Assembly (NCBI GenBank): GCA_015478945.1
Contig: JABUQX010038940.1
Span: 27,501 to 59,829, forward strand
Origin: Trachelipus rathkii
Taxonomy: Eukaryota > Arthropoda > Malacostraca > Isopoda > Trachelipodidae
Reading direction: 5' to 3'
DNA: 32,329 bases
Shown here: positions 12,137 to 22,649 of the stretch, one piece after another
Layout: the number at the start of each line of letters is the position of its first letter
Position numbering within the stretch: the first letter of the stretch is position 1
Made by a program: the position numbers and the translations under genes
The notes under the pieces: model-generated
Told to the model about the DNA's origin: nothing
The model's input: the letters and a program-made list of their open reading frames with translations, nothing else
Databases searched by the model: none

Positions 12137-12721
12137 ATGAACATTGAGAGCCGTGGGTGGATCATACTGAAATTACAACAACCTCCCTACCCGAATTTTC
12201 CACCACAAGTGCCACCATCAAACACAAGAGCATCCCCAGACATCCACTTCTCCTCTCTCTCTAACTTATTACCAACATAACGATGGAAAACGACAGGAAA
12301 TATATCTCCCATTCTCTTGAGCCACGTCCCGTAAGTGAATATTCCCATATATCAACTACCTTTACCCAAGAGTAATGAGACACCATTACTCACCAACTGT
12401 TCAAAATAGTGGCAGTACAGTCCAACCTTTGCCCAACAATTATTCTACCAAAAAATGTCAACCTTGCCAAAAATGACGCCTCATAATATAGGGAACTCAC
12501 CCTACCTCTGCTGGAAAAATCAAACCAAACTCTCTCTCCCTACATAACGCAAACAGTTGGATATAGATCAACTGCTCCTTAGGGACAAAATAATACGTAA
12601 AGCCTCCAACCTTTACATACCCAAAAAGCACATTTAGGAAAATAACTAATCAACTCCTCATTAAACACCCGAAAATCTGCCAACCGGACATAATTAAAAA
12701 AACAAAAAAAATATCATATGA
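12137..12721 (+). CDS. Candidate ORF (UAR=Gln) in A/C-rich block
   Basis: The ATG at 12137 opens 194 codons to the UGA at 12719-12721, with eight UAR codons read as Gln. The product would be rich in Pro, Gln, Asn, Ser and Leu. A stretch near residues 150-170 (LLLRDKIIRKASNLYIPKKH) faintly recalls the linker between endonuclease and reverse transcriptase in LINE proteins. The upstream part does not show the endonuclease signature. A second plus-strand frame (about 12594-12862) is also free of all three standard stops and overlaps it. The two compete, which weakens both. Confidence 0.18.
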
Positions 12722-12745
12722 TATCACGAAACAATCGAAAACTGC

Positions 12746-13150
12746 TCAAATTAACTCCCTAAGCACACAAATTTCCGAAATCCTCAGTTCTCCGAGCCCT
12801 ATAAGGCGAGAAAAGAATGAGGGCTTCAAAAAAAAGACCCTAACTGAGCAATATGCGTGAAGCCTAAAAAGGCAAAAAAAAACATGGGCAGGTAAGTAAA
12901 TAAAACCGGTGAGTAGACCATTTTTCAGCGGTTTGCTGGTGCTTCCCAACGCTACTCCAGGAGAAAGATCAAGGTCCATCCCAGCCAACAAACGATGAGG
13001 CATTACTTGTACAAATAAAGAGAATAAAGCACAAAATAACTCGTCTTCCCCTTCCACAAAAACACTGTAAGTATCACTTGCCACCTAACAACCAAAATGC
13101 GGGTACTTTCGAGATGATGTTACCCCAACAATAACAACGTGTATTCCACC
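12746..13150 (-). other. Open frame without a clear ATG start, minus strand
   Basis: The minus-strand frame is free of UGA from 13150 down to the UGA at 12746-12748. There is one UAG (13085-13087) in about 134 codons, and the first Met is internal. The product is hydrophobic with several Phe/Leu-rich stretches. The strand is G/T-rich, so adenine-containing stops are rare by composition. An exon is possible but there is no independent support. Confidence 0.15.
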
Positions 13151-13715
13151 TCACATTGGGCACAAACGAATAACAGGTAAAGATAAGTAGTTCTGGGCAA
13201 GTCGTTTGTAGAAATAAATAACAAACAAAGGTTGAAGATTAGAAATCAATCTCAACCTATCATTAAATACACAAGAAATTACATCACTCTACTTAAATAC
13301 CTATTGGAAAAAAACTCCTGGTTTAAAAAAAAAGTCTTTAAGTCCTCTTATGTCCTTCTGCCCCAAACACATTTCTAACCTTTTACATTTTGAAATAGCA
13401 CTGTGTGGCCAACCTGCTATAGTCCGTTTCGACGGTTATCCAACATTTTGCAAAACAAATCTTGGTCAACTCAAAACTATCTAATCCTCTACATACTTGA
13501 AAAAAAAAAAAAAACAATTAATTCATATTCCAAAATTTAAAAAACCAAAACAGTAAGAGAAAAGACCCCAATCTCTCCAACTTTCCCAACATATTGACTC
13601 AAATTATCCATTTTTCTTTTCAAACCTTTGCTCAAACTTATTGCCAACCCTACTTTTACTCCTAAACGCAAATCACCATACATATGAGCTTCCAAACAAA
13701 TTTCACTTCCACACC

Positions 13716-14198
13716 TCAGAACAGCCGGTTCATAACAAACCAGTCACACAAAAGCAATAATATTAAAATAATCTATATTTTCCAAATATCTTGCACTAAA
13801 TATTAACAAGATCCTGACAAGAAATGTCTGTATATTGCGAATACCTATTTAATATGGGAGCAGAATGAGTTTGAGTGAGAGTTTTGTAATACCGGCAGAA
13901 ATTAAAAGGAAGTTGAAAATAAAAGTATAGTAAATATAATTTACCCCCCTTGTCCTTCAACATACCTACCACGAAATAGCTTGTGTTTCCACATATAAAT
14001 GATTACATCAAATAGGCAATAGAAAGACTCCTTTGATAAGAAAAAATTCCTCTGCCAAAAATCCAAACCTGTAACCAACAACATAATAACTTTCCCCTTT
14101 AAACCTTTTATGTCATCCAATCTTGTATGTAAAACACACACCCTATACACATACACCCCATAGACATAGTGCGGTTTGACTGTATATCCAACCCACAT
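13716..14198 (-). CDS. Candidate ORF (UAR=Gln), unknown protein
   Basis: The ATG at 14198 opens 160 codons closed by UGA at 13716-13718. Five UAR codons lie at 13941, 13902, 13845, 13803 and 13773. The first 85 residues have no stop of any kind and include a mixed basic/hydrophobic stretch. The C-terminal third ends in a hydrophobic run (IILILLLLCDWFV) that could be a tail anchor. No family is recognised. It lies in the G/T-rich strand of the skewed block, where long frames are favoured by composition. Confidence 0.22.
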
Positions 14199-15022
14199 CT
14201 ACCTGTATGACCCGCCCAATCCCTTAACATTAGGACAAAGATTCTAACTGCGTTAGTACCAGATTTCCTCCAATTCAGCTAATGACCTTAGCTATTATAG
14301 CAAACTGTAACACTTACCAATACAACCCCTGACCCAAGCATAAAGGTATAAACTCCGACTTAGAACTTTAAAACATTATGAACCATATAACTCCACACAT
14401 TATTCTGCAGATCACCATTCTCATTTCTCTTCAATGAAAAAAGACACATCATCTATGCCATATTCTACACGGAATTTCAAATTTACACCCAATATTTTAG
14501 ACTTTTTGCATAACGAGCAACCCCTGACCTCCATAATTTTGTACACGTTTTAATGAAGCAAATCTCGACTTTCCAATCTATTCCGTCCAAATTTAGGCAA
14601 CCCACCACGCTGAGTACATCTCTGCAAAATGAAATGTCTAAGTAACCCAATAAAATTATTAACCTAAACCACTATCTGAAGTATGTATTACTTCGTCAGC
14701 TTAGTGATACCTCTCTTCACTAATACATACTTATTATATCGGCACAAAACTACGAGTTCAATCTAGATTCTTACACTTCAATACTACATTATTATACTTA
14801 CTCACACAACTATCTAAATATAATAATTGTCTGTTCTGTTCCAATTTTTTTATTATAACAGTATTAGATAATATTTATTATAAAATTTTGTTTCCTCAAT
14901 TTATTGACTTAACAGAAACAGAGACGTTATATTCCAAGCCTTTGAAAAATGTTCATTGCCCGGTTAGAAGTTAGTAATTCTACCCGAAATATAGGCTAAG
15001 ACTCCCAAGGGGTTAAAATGAA

Positions 15023-15361
15023 ATGTTTAGATTTGCTGTGTGCCTCCATGTCATCTTACACAGTCTAATGCAAGCACCCTCCCTCAACGCCTCAAAAGCA
15101 GATTCAAAACCACAGGGTCCCTGCGTCAACCCGCAGGTGCGCAAACATCACGAGCTAATATTTACTATACTACGCTATATAATTCAAACTCATAAGTTAT
15201 ACCACGGCGTTACCCGCGCCGCGAGCCAGCGTGTCATGTACTATATATATATACCGCTAGGTCGAGCAATAAATTTCAGGTACGTACCGCTGACCGCCTT
15301 CGGAGCGCCCGGCGAGCTATCAGCGTATATAAATATAACCTAAGCTATATATAATAGCTGA
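15023..15361 (+). CDS. Candidate secreted or membrane small protein (UAR=Gln)
   Basis: The ATG at 15023 gives 106 codons without any standard stop. A UAA read as Gln then adds six codons to the UGA at 15359-15361, for 112 residues. The N-terminus looks like a signal peptide (hydrophobic residues 4-16, then a Ser/Ala-rich region with a possible cleavage near residue 23). The body is basic. The frame covers one of the few GC-richer islands in the window and ends close to where that island returns to AT-rich DNA. A short palindrome (15344-15360) overlaps the end. No family is recognised. Confidence 0.3.
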
Positions 15362-16094
15362 ATTGAATAAATATTAACTAGATAATTACATTAGAGTCAA
15401 TTCTATAATTATTATTACTATATTATAATTAAATATTGTTTATTATAAAACTATTATTCATGGAGGAAATTATAAAAAATGTACTCATTACACAGAAATA
15501 TAACCTATTATAATACATTATATAATTATAACACAATTATATTATTAATAAAAACATTATTATTTTTATTACTACCATTATTAATTATCATTTATTTACT
15601 TAATACTTTATTAATTTATAATTTATTTAAATAAATATAATAAAAATTGAGTATGTAAGATAGTTAAAAGCTCAGAGTGCTACTGATTATTATAATATTT
15701 TTTTATCTAGGTTATACTAATTTAAGGTAAACAAATGTTTTATACTAAAACTAATTTTTTAATATATTAAACATATTTAAACAGACTATACTTGAAAAGC
15801 TAAGTTATATAATCTAAGTTAAATATGCTCAAAATATGAGAATGATTGATTATAGTAACCTTTAGCAAACAAAAGGATTAGTATGCTTTTGAGTTTGATT
15901 ATATACTGCTTTACATTGCTTATATATAACTCTGTGTACTGCTTATTATTAAAACGTACAATTAATGTATTTACTAGCTTTATAAACTACATATATATTA
16001 TAATTGACATTTACATAATCACCTCTTAAAACGCTAATAAGTTAAAATCAGTATAAATCATAATAATTAGATAGGCTTATTAAATATACCTATC

Positions 16095-16150
16095 AAATGC
16101 ACAAAAGGGTAATGCTAATGAAATGCTTGTATATCATTACCCTTGCATTA
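16095..16150. repeat. Stem-loop, 10-bp perfect core stem, 20-nt loop
   Basis: Arms 16105-16114 and 16135-16144 are perfect complements with a GGG/CCC core. The stem extends by another 6 bp after a 3-nt bulge (16095-16101 with 16144-16149). The GC content of the stem exceeds the surroundings, so it is less likely to be a composition artefact than the TA hairpins. It could be a structured RNA or a transposon-end remnant; neither can be shown. Confidence 0.6.
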
Positions 16151-17050
16151 TTTAACCTCCTAATTGTTTTTAACGTGCCCTATTTAACAAAGTCCTAATT
16201 ATCTTCATAATTCCATTTTTTAATTTATCTGAATTTCTGTACTTAATGACCTATATACTTTATACTCTATATATATATATATATATTATATAATTATATA
16301 AATTATAGACCTATATATTATATATCCATGAATATTCAGCGTGTGCCCGTCCCTTCTAATAAGAGTATAGACCTTCAATTTACTACCTCCCGGACACTCT
16401 CTCTCGCGTGCATGCTTCTCTCATCTCTACTCCAATTATCAGACATAGATATGTATAAGGTTTATGTCAAATAACACGTTGAGATATCTATATATCATAA
16501 AATCTGTATATATCATTAGTGATTAATGTACTTATTTATGTGTAAACTACTTTAGCTATATATATTATACTGCCTATCTATATACTCTCAATATATATAT
16601 TTATATGCCTTAATCATGTTTTAAGCTCGCTCATCATATGGATGTTACTGCTATATTTATAACTCGGATGTATACCTGTTTATAATCAATTTAATACTTA
16701 GCTGCTTACTCTATAGATATCTATGGTGATACTTCTATTAACGACCCTGGGATTTATAGCAATAATACACTCTTAGAACGCAGTAATCACTAGCAAAGAA
16801 TGTCTATAAAAAGGTGAGTATGTATAAACTAATAGAAAACAAATAGGGATTAGTATGTTGACTTTTTGTATATTTAACTGGACACTTTTATGCTGCTAGT
16901 TAAACTCATAGTGTTTTTTACTGCTATATTTATAACTCCTTTAAATTATTATTATTAACTTGCTTAGTAAATTGTTTATTTATTGCTTTTACATGCTTAA
17001 AAGCTCGAAATTTATTTATAACTAATTTAAATAATACTACCGATATTTCT

Positions 17051-17072
17051 ATAAATAATTATAATTATTTAT
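17051..17072. repeat. 22-bp perfect AT palindrome
   Basis: Positions 17051-17072 equal their own reverse complement with no spacer. It consists entirely of A and T. Confidence 0.7.
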
Positions 17073-18390
17073 GGGGTACGTTTCAGAACGTTGATGTTAA
17101 TATTGGTATTTTATTATATTATTTGTTAATTATTTTTATTATATTTATTTTTGTATCTTATTTTTAGGAGTATTTTTATACCTTCATTCATTTAATAATT
17201 CTTATTTTATATATATTTAATTAATTATATAGTATATATATAAATTTACTATTATGTACCTAGTTATTATGCTTATTATTAAAAATTTGATAACTACACA
17301 CCAATAGACGTTACACTAACACACACACTACAACGAACATCATAAACAACACCCAGCAATAATAAGACATCAACACTAACACGATTATCGCCCAAACTAC
17401 AAACTAAAGTACTAAACCCCGCTCCCTCATCATCTAGTTAATAAATCAATAAATCTAAATAAATTAAAGTTATTCCTTTATCACCCTATATATAGAATAT
17501 TTATATAAAATCAAGCCCAAGCACAATCATTTTCATACCATTTTATTATTTTTATCGAAAAACAAACGGTAAAGAGATTTATTTAAATTATATACTCAGT
17601 TATCAAGATGATATAAATAATAACTAAAATAAGTTCCAAATAGTAATCTCTATATCTAAATATTGGTCAAAAACTAATATAAACAGCGAAAATGAACAAA
17701 AAATTATCTCTCATATTAATTATTATAATATCTGTATATCCATTATTTAATTATTAACTGTGAGGTTAAAAACTCTTTCCAAAGTATATACTCTTCCTTC
17801 TTAAAATTCAAACCCAAAAGTATTTATTTAATACCTACATATTTAAAATCTTAATTTTAAAATATTTAAAATATCACAATTCCAATTGTATTGACAGTAT
17901 ATCTTTACGTACCCTTAAAAGCCAATAAACAAAGGTAATGCTCCAAGTAAAAATTTCTTAGGAAGGCATCCTACTTCACTTGTTATCTTTTAAAATAATA
18001 ACAAGCCTAAGTGCGTATATTGTCCCTTCTGATTGCTATTTAACGCTTCCTGAATTTTTGAAATGTTTATTAAAATCCTGTATTTTTTTTCTTTTTAGTT
18101 AATAGAAAGAGATATGCATAAATAATATAGGAATGACATAGTAATGAGCACATAAACAAATTAAAAATAATTTTTATTCTTTTTAGCACAAGTTCTTCTA
18201 TTAATAGTCTTATTTATATAATATCATATCCCTATAGTATTATAAATTTATAATATTAAAACTAAAAGAATTAAAGCCCAAATATAAAATAATACACCTC
18301 TACCTAGTTTACAGTTTTATAATATTTCGGTACAATATGGATTAAGATAGATGTATCTATCTGCAGATTCTTCTAGATTTTTTATTATTG

Positions 18391-18930
18391 ATGTTTCATG
18401 AATTTTTAATATTTAAAATTAAAATTTCATCTTTTCTACTTGTAAAAATTAAAAATAGAAATGAGATATTTATTTCTTATAATTGTTCTGACGAGGAAAT
18501 CCCAAATACGGATGTTGCCCAGGAAAGCGGCAAACGCGGAACAATCCAAAATCCCCCGCGGAAGACCCGCCAAGCTTCGTGTCGCCATGCTATACAGCCG
18601 GCGAACTTGGGAAAAGACCAACAGCCCTTGAAGCTTACCGGTATTCTTGTAAATTTAAAAAACAAAACCTAAATATCAAGAAAAAATAATAGTCTGATTG
18701 GAGCCTCAAGCTAAATTTACAAACTCTTAACAGAGTTGGTTTTTTAACGTGAAAGGTGCCATAAATTAGTTAGAACCATGAAATGCTATATATTATAAGA
18801 TAAGTGCCAGAAGTGCGCTTGGTTTTTATCATACGCGTATATTCCCGGTAATAGGCCTGAAGGTGAAGGCCTCCAAACGCAAAATTTTATAGTCATTATT
18901 ACACTCTTCTCTTTCCCTACTTTAATTTGA
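18391..18930 (+). CDS. Candidate ORF (UAR=Gln) spanning a GC-rich island
   Basis: The ATG at 18391 opens 179 codons to the UGA at 18928-18930, with only four UAR codons, all UAA. The start is hydrophobic. The middle (residues about 31-88) is polar, Pro/Arg/Lys/Gln-rich and lies in the most GC-rich DNA of the window. A Cys cluster (C-x6-C-x2-C, with another Cys about eight residues before it) follows near residues 125-145, like a small metal-binding element. The C-terminus is hydrophobic. The antisense frame 19076-18399 is also free of UGA but is Trp-rich, as antisense frames often are. No family is recognised. Of the unnamed ORFs this is one of the better candidates, yet a chance frame is not excluded. 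Confidence 0.3.
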
Positions 18931-21230
18931 TTGATTAATATTATCACTTCCAGAAATAAACTGATATACCCTCTTGTGAAAATCTCAAAGAAAGTTGTGT
19001 TCATCTTTTTCTAGTTTTAGGTCGTAATATTTAGATTATTCTTTAAAATGCATTTCCCAGGGGTTTTACCTAGCCTTCACAATAAAGCCTACTTGTTTAG
19101 CCTAAACTTTAGGTCTCTATTATTATTTAAGAGTATATAAAAACTTTTTGAGTTTATTCCCAGTGATTCTGATTGTATAAGTCATTATAAATTACCAAGA
19201 AGTTAAAAAATGAGGTGAGATTTACCAGTATATTTATAGTAATCAGCAAGGATTCAAATATTATCATTATTGATATATCATCATGTATATATTATAATAA
19301 TATGCACTATGAAATAACATGCTTGAGATCGGTCATAGATCCTTATATTAAGTCAGGTAAAAGTATAGTGAAATGGGTTTCCTTACTTCGTGATATTGGT
19401 ATCAGGAGATAATGATATATAATATTACTCCTAATAATTACAGCCGGTCGGTATCAATGCATCACTGGAGTATATCTTACGGTATTCCGCTACATACCGT
19501 TGACATAGTCGTCACGGCATGACGTGTAGTATAGAATACGCTGACTATATATCTAGGTCGAGTTGGTGCGTCATAATTAGGGAGTACCCTTATAGTTAAA
19601 TCGATAGTGAAATTATATTTATATATCGCTATAAGTATCTATAGTAATATTTCTAATATGACTAGGCCTGCCCATGATACAAATATAAGTATAATTATAT
19701 TAAAATTAATTAGATATAGATAATTAGGAATTAAAAGCCTATTATTTAAACAAGCCAGTATAACCTTATTGTGCCCATAGTGTTACAAGCCTGACTAATT
19801 GAGATATAGAATAGTATAGTAAGTTATTTGTGAATAGCTAATAGATCTACGACGTACTTATGCCGGTCAAAAGTGGTTAATAAAGTTTAATACATTAAAA
19901 GTGTATAAAGGTTTTTAATGATATATTTTATAGGTATGTAATTATAATGTTTTTAATATGCTATTATACAAATACAGAGTATAGATCTTTGCGATTATGT
20001 TTCTCCTTGCCTGCGAAGGTGAGTATTTCAACATCGAAAATATATAGATGGAGAACAGTAAATCAGATGACTGCCCGAAAGGCCAAACAATTACCCTAAA
20101 CAATTTACCCGAGTAAAATAGTGCTACTAAATAATCACTTACCATCATACAACTGACATTTCTTTGCTAAAGTATCCTTCATTAGTGCCGCGCGACCACG
20201 AGAAACTAGTTCGCCACTGTACCTCCTAATAAGTTTCCATTTAATGAAAGGAATAGCAATATATTGATAATAATACTGAATTCCGTTTTCGTCTATAATT
20301 CTTTGTGCATGCGCTAATGATTAGCTTACCCCCATTTCTGTTCGAGTATTAAGCTTCCGTCATCAGATACAAATGAAGATATTCTAGTTTAAGCTTTAAC
20401 TTGCGATATTTATTATGATAATTTGGTATGGTTATGATATACCCTTACAATTGCGCCATAAATTATTTATGAGCAAATAAAAATATAAATAAAAAGAGAT
20501 TTATTTATGAAATTTCATTAAAATATCGTAATTATTAAAGAAACAACAAAAATACAAAGAGTGGATAAATTATGAAATGATTGATATAAGTTACTCTGTG
20601 ACTTCGATCCACATAGTAAGGCTTATTAAGACATGTAAGTGAGATAACTATATCTATCACTTCTACAGCACTCTTTTACAACCCTAAAAGACCGAATTTA
20701 AAATATTTAACTATTATAGGACCCACACTCATGTAGGCAAGATAGAGATAAGGATTACGTCCCGTCAGTCGACGTTACGGTAAACATACCCTTCATTGCT
20801 GCTTAAGGTTTACTTGCCGAGGCCTGCTATGTTTTCCATGAGTTGTGTAATATTTATATTATTAGAGAATATATAGTAGTAATATTTAACCAATATATGC
20901 TTTTGAGAATGGATAGATTTATTGACCGTACTGTTTTCATCTCATTCAGCAGACTGCTTTATAGTGTTGCCATTTGTAGAAATGTAACTATATATATATA
21001 GTTAATACCCTAATCATTTACGGCTATTAGGCCTATAACCGTATATATAGTTATTGCACCATTTACAGAACGATAGTGTGTAAATATTATATTCTTCTAG
21101 TTATGACTCCCTAAATCCCCGCCCAGTCCCGGTGCGTAGCTGGTACCTTAACAAAGGATATTCTAATCTGAGACGCCTCATTATTGCGTGACAGTATTTA
21201 TTTATCAATCCATCCTATTATTCTTCCATA
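18931..21230. other. AT-rich DNA, no secure gene
   Basis: This is mixed AT-rich sequence. A frame at 19215-19412 (65 codons, GUG first) runs to UAA followed directly by UGA and reads as a hydrophobic start plus basic tail; it is too short to credit. Patches of more even composition at 19440-19570 and 20600-20830 have no convincing frame. A 20-bp perfect palindrome lies at 20985-21004. Confidence 0.45.
20985..21004. repeat. 20-bp perfect palindrome
   Basis: Positions 20985-21004 equal their own reverse complement: a TAAC/GTTA frame around a (TA)n core. Confidence 0.7.
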
Positions 21231-21239
21231 TAGGAGTAC

Positions 21240-21520
21240 GTGATCATTCTATCTCGCGTCTGTATATCTCTCACCTCCCTGGCTTCCCTCCACCCCTTTT
21301 TCTCCCTCAGTCGGTTGTCTTGCTTCTCGTTATATGTCGATCTTCTTATCATGTCTCCTCATTCTGTCTTGTACATCATCCGTCTCGTCCGATATCAATT
21401 ACTGACTAATAATCAGATAAATTAAGATCATTTATTCAAACTCTTTCAAATCTTTCTTCTTCTTACACATCTTGCATCGCCTATCTCTCAATAATTATGT
21501 ATGTCTCTCAAATTCTGGTA
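21240..21520. other. C/T-rich patch
   Basis: The plus strand is pyrimidine-rich with degenerate CTCTC motifs. Two overlapping frames here (21188-21409 and 21240-21425) are Ser/Leu/Pro-rich products of that composition and are not credited as genes. Confidence 0.5.
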
Positions 21521-21849
21521 TTTTCTTAATCAAATACATTAGTCTCATCCATGTGCACTTGAATCTCACAGATCTATCTATCCATGTAAAGTTCTAAAGA
21601 TTTATCTGTCTCTTATTCTTTCAATCTATAAAATGATCTTGTGTTTTAGTAATGGGGGATCTGACATGATTAGTATCTTAGGTATTTTCTTCATGGGTTT
21701 TTCATACTCTCAGCCTAATACTAAGAAGTACAGTTTTCTGATGATATTCTATCTGTGATCAAAACTTGTGATTCTTGGTGTCAGAATAGCCAAAACAAAG
21801 TTACCCTAGTATACCATATGTTGCTGAATAGATCAAGAACGTCAATCAC

Positions 21850-22500
21850 CTCGTTATCAAAATCGATCATCAATATTGTCGAAATAATTTGCATAATGAC
21901 CTAAGTCATAGCGTATCAAAGAAGATACGGAGGAGACAAAGAAAAGAGAAGTAATAATTAGATAAACTAAATACAAATACAAAATACCGATTAGACAACA
22001 ATAACATAATACAATAAGATATATACAGGTAGTAAATGTGAAACGCAGAAATAATATAACAAACAACAATGTAAGCAAAACAAAAAAAACACAAAAGCCA
22101 GAAGATACCGGACGAAAATAACTAGATAGACAATAAAAGTAAAAAATCAATCACCAAGCTATCAAACTAATGAATAATGAAAAAAAATAAAAATAAAAGT
22201 AATATGATAATTTTAAAAAACAATGTCAGAAGTATAAAATAGAGTAGCAGATTAAACATTGAAGAATGCAATATATTCAGCTTCATCCATAATAGGAATG
22301 GGGCCGTATAGTCTAAGTAAATAAAAATGATAGTAGGCTTTCAAAAAATTAAGTTGGGAACAAACAGATAATATAAAAAATAAAACACAATAATAACAAT
22401 ATATAAAAAAAGTATATATTAATAAATAAATAACCATATATAAAATAAATAATAAATAAATTAAATACTACATAAAATAAATACATAACTATTTTAAAAT
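21850..22500. other. A-rich block with open frames on both strands
   Basis: A makes up about half the plus strand. The minus strand has a 97-codon frame without any standard stop (22150 to 21857) that is almost wholly Phe/Leu/Ile/Tyr/Val/Cys, like several membrane helices. The plus strand has a 94-codon UAR=Gln frame (21896-22180, ending UGA) rich in Lys/Gln/Asn/Thr. Both are what extreme A/T skew would produce. I do not choose either as a gene. Confidence 0.4.
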
Positions 22501-22649
22501 ACAGTTAAATAACAATATGATGCTTATATCCCACAATAATTAATCTCTTAATAACAATTATTCGAAAGATGAGATAAAATTAATTAAACGTAGTAATATG
22601 TGTAAATTGTAATCATCGAGCATATTTTTTACAGTATAGGCTGTATATA

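Larger units (their letters stand above)
11050..14830. other. 3.8-kb A/C-rich, G-poor strand-skewed block
   Basis: G is scarce on the plus strand (about 10% by eye) and A plus C dominate, unlike the AT-only sequence on both sides. Frames are open on both strands under UAR = Gln; two are listed separately. At 11282-11330 a frame encodes a CPIC-type Cys-x2-Cys, and 12600-12660 encodes an A-x4-IPKK stretch. Both are vaguely like parts of non-LTR retroelements. No RT catalytic motif (FADD/YADD) or endonuclease core could be found, so a degraded retroelement is only a guess. Confidence 0.5.
15362..18390. other. AT-rich DNA with hairpins, no gene seen
   Basis: This is about 3 kb of mostly 75-85% AT sequence. 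It includes TAA-type low complexity (15400-15660), (TA)n near 16270-16330, an A/C-rich 130-bp patch (17290-17420) and two inverted repeats listed separately. No frame stands out. Confidence 0.5.

Noticed and set aside
13100..13130. FRDD-like string that might be an RT catalytic motif
   Set aside because: The first Ala of FADD/YADD is missing, no flanking RT motifs are seen, and the spacing from the supposed linker is far too short.
18436..19076. Minus-strand UGA-free frame containing three standard-code fragments
   Set aside because: The product is Trp-rich (eight in about 200), typical of an antisense reading, and it overlaps the more balanced plus-strand frame 18391-18930.
21857..22150. 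97-codon hydrophobic minus-strand ORF
   Set aside because: The strand is about half T, which yields stop-free Phe/Leu/Ile-rich frames automatically. The opposite strand is equally open under UAR = Gln.
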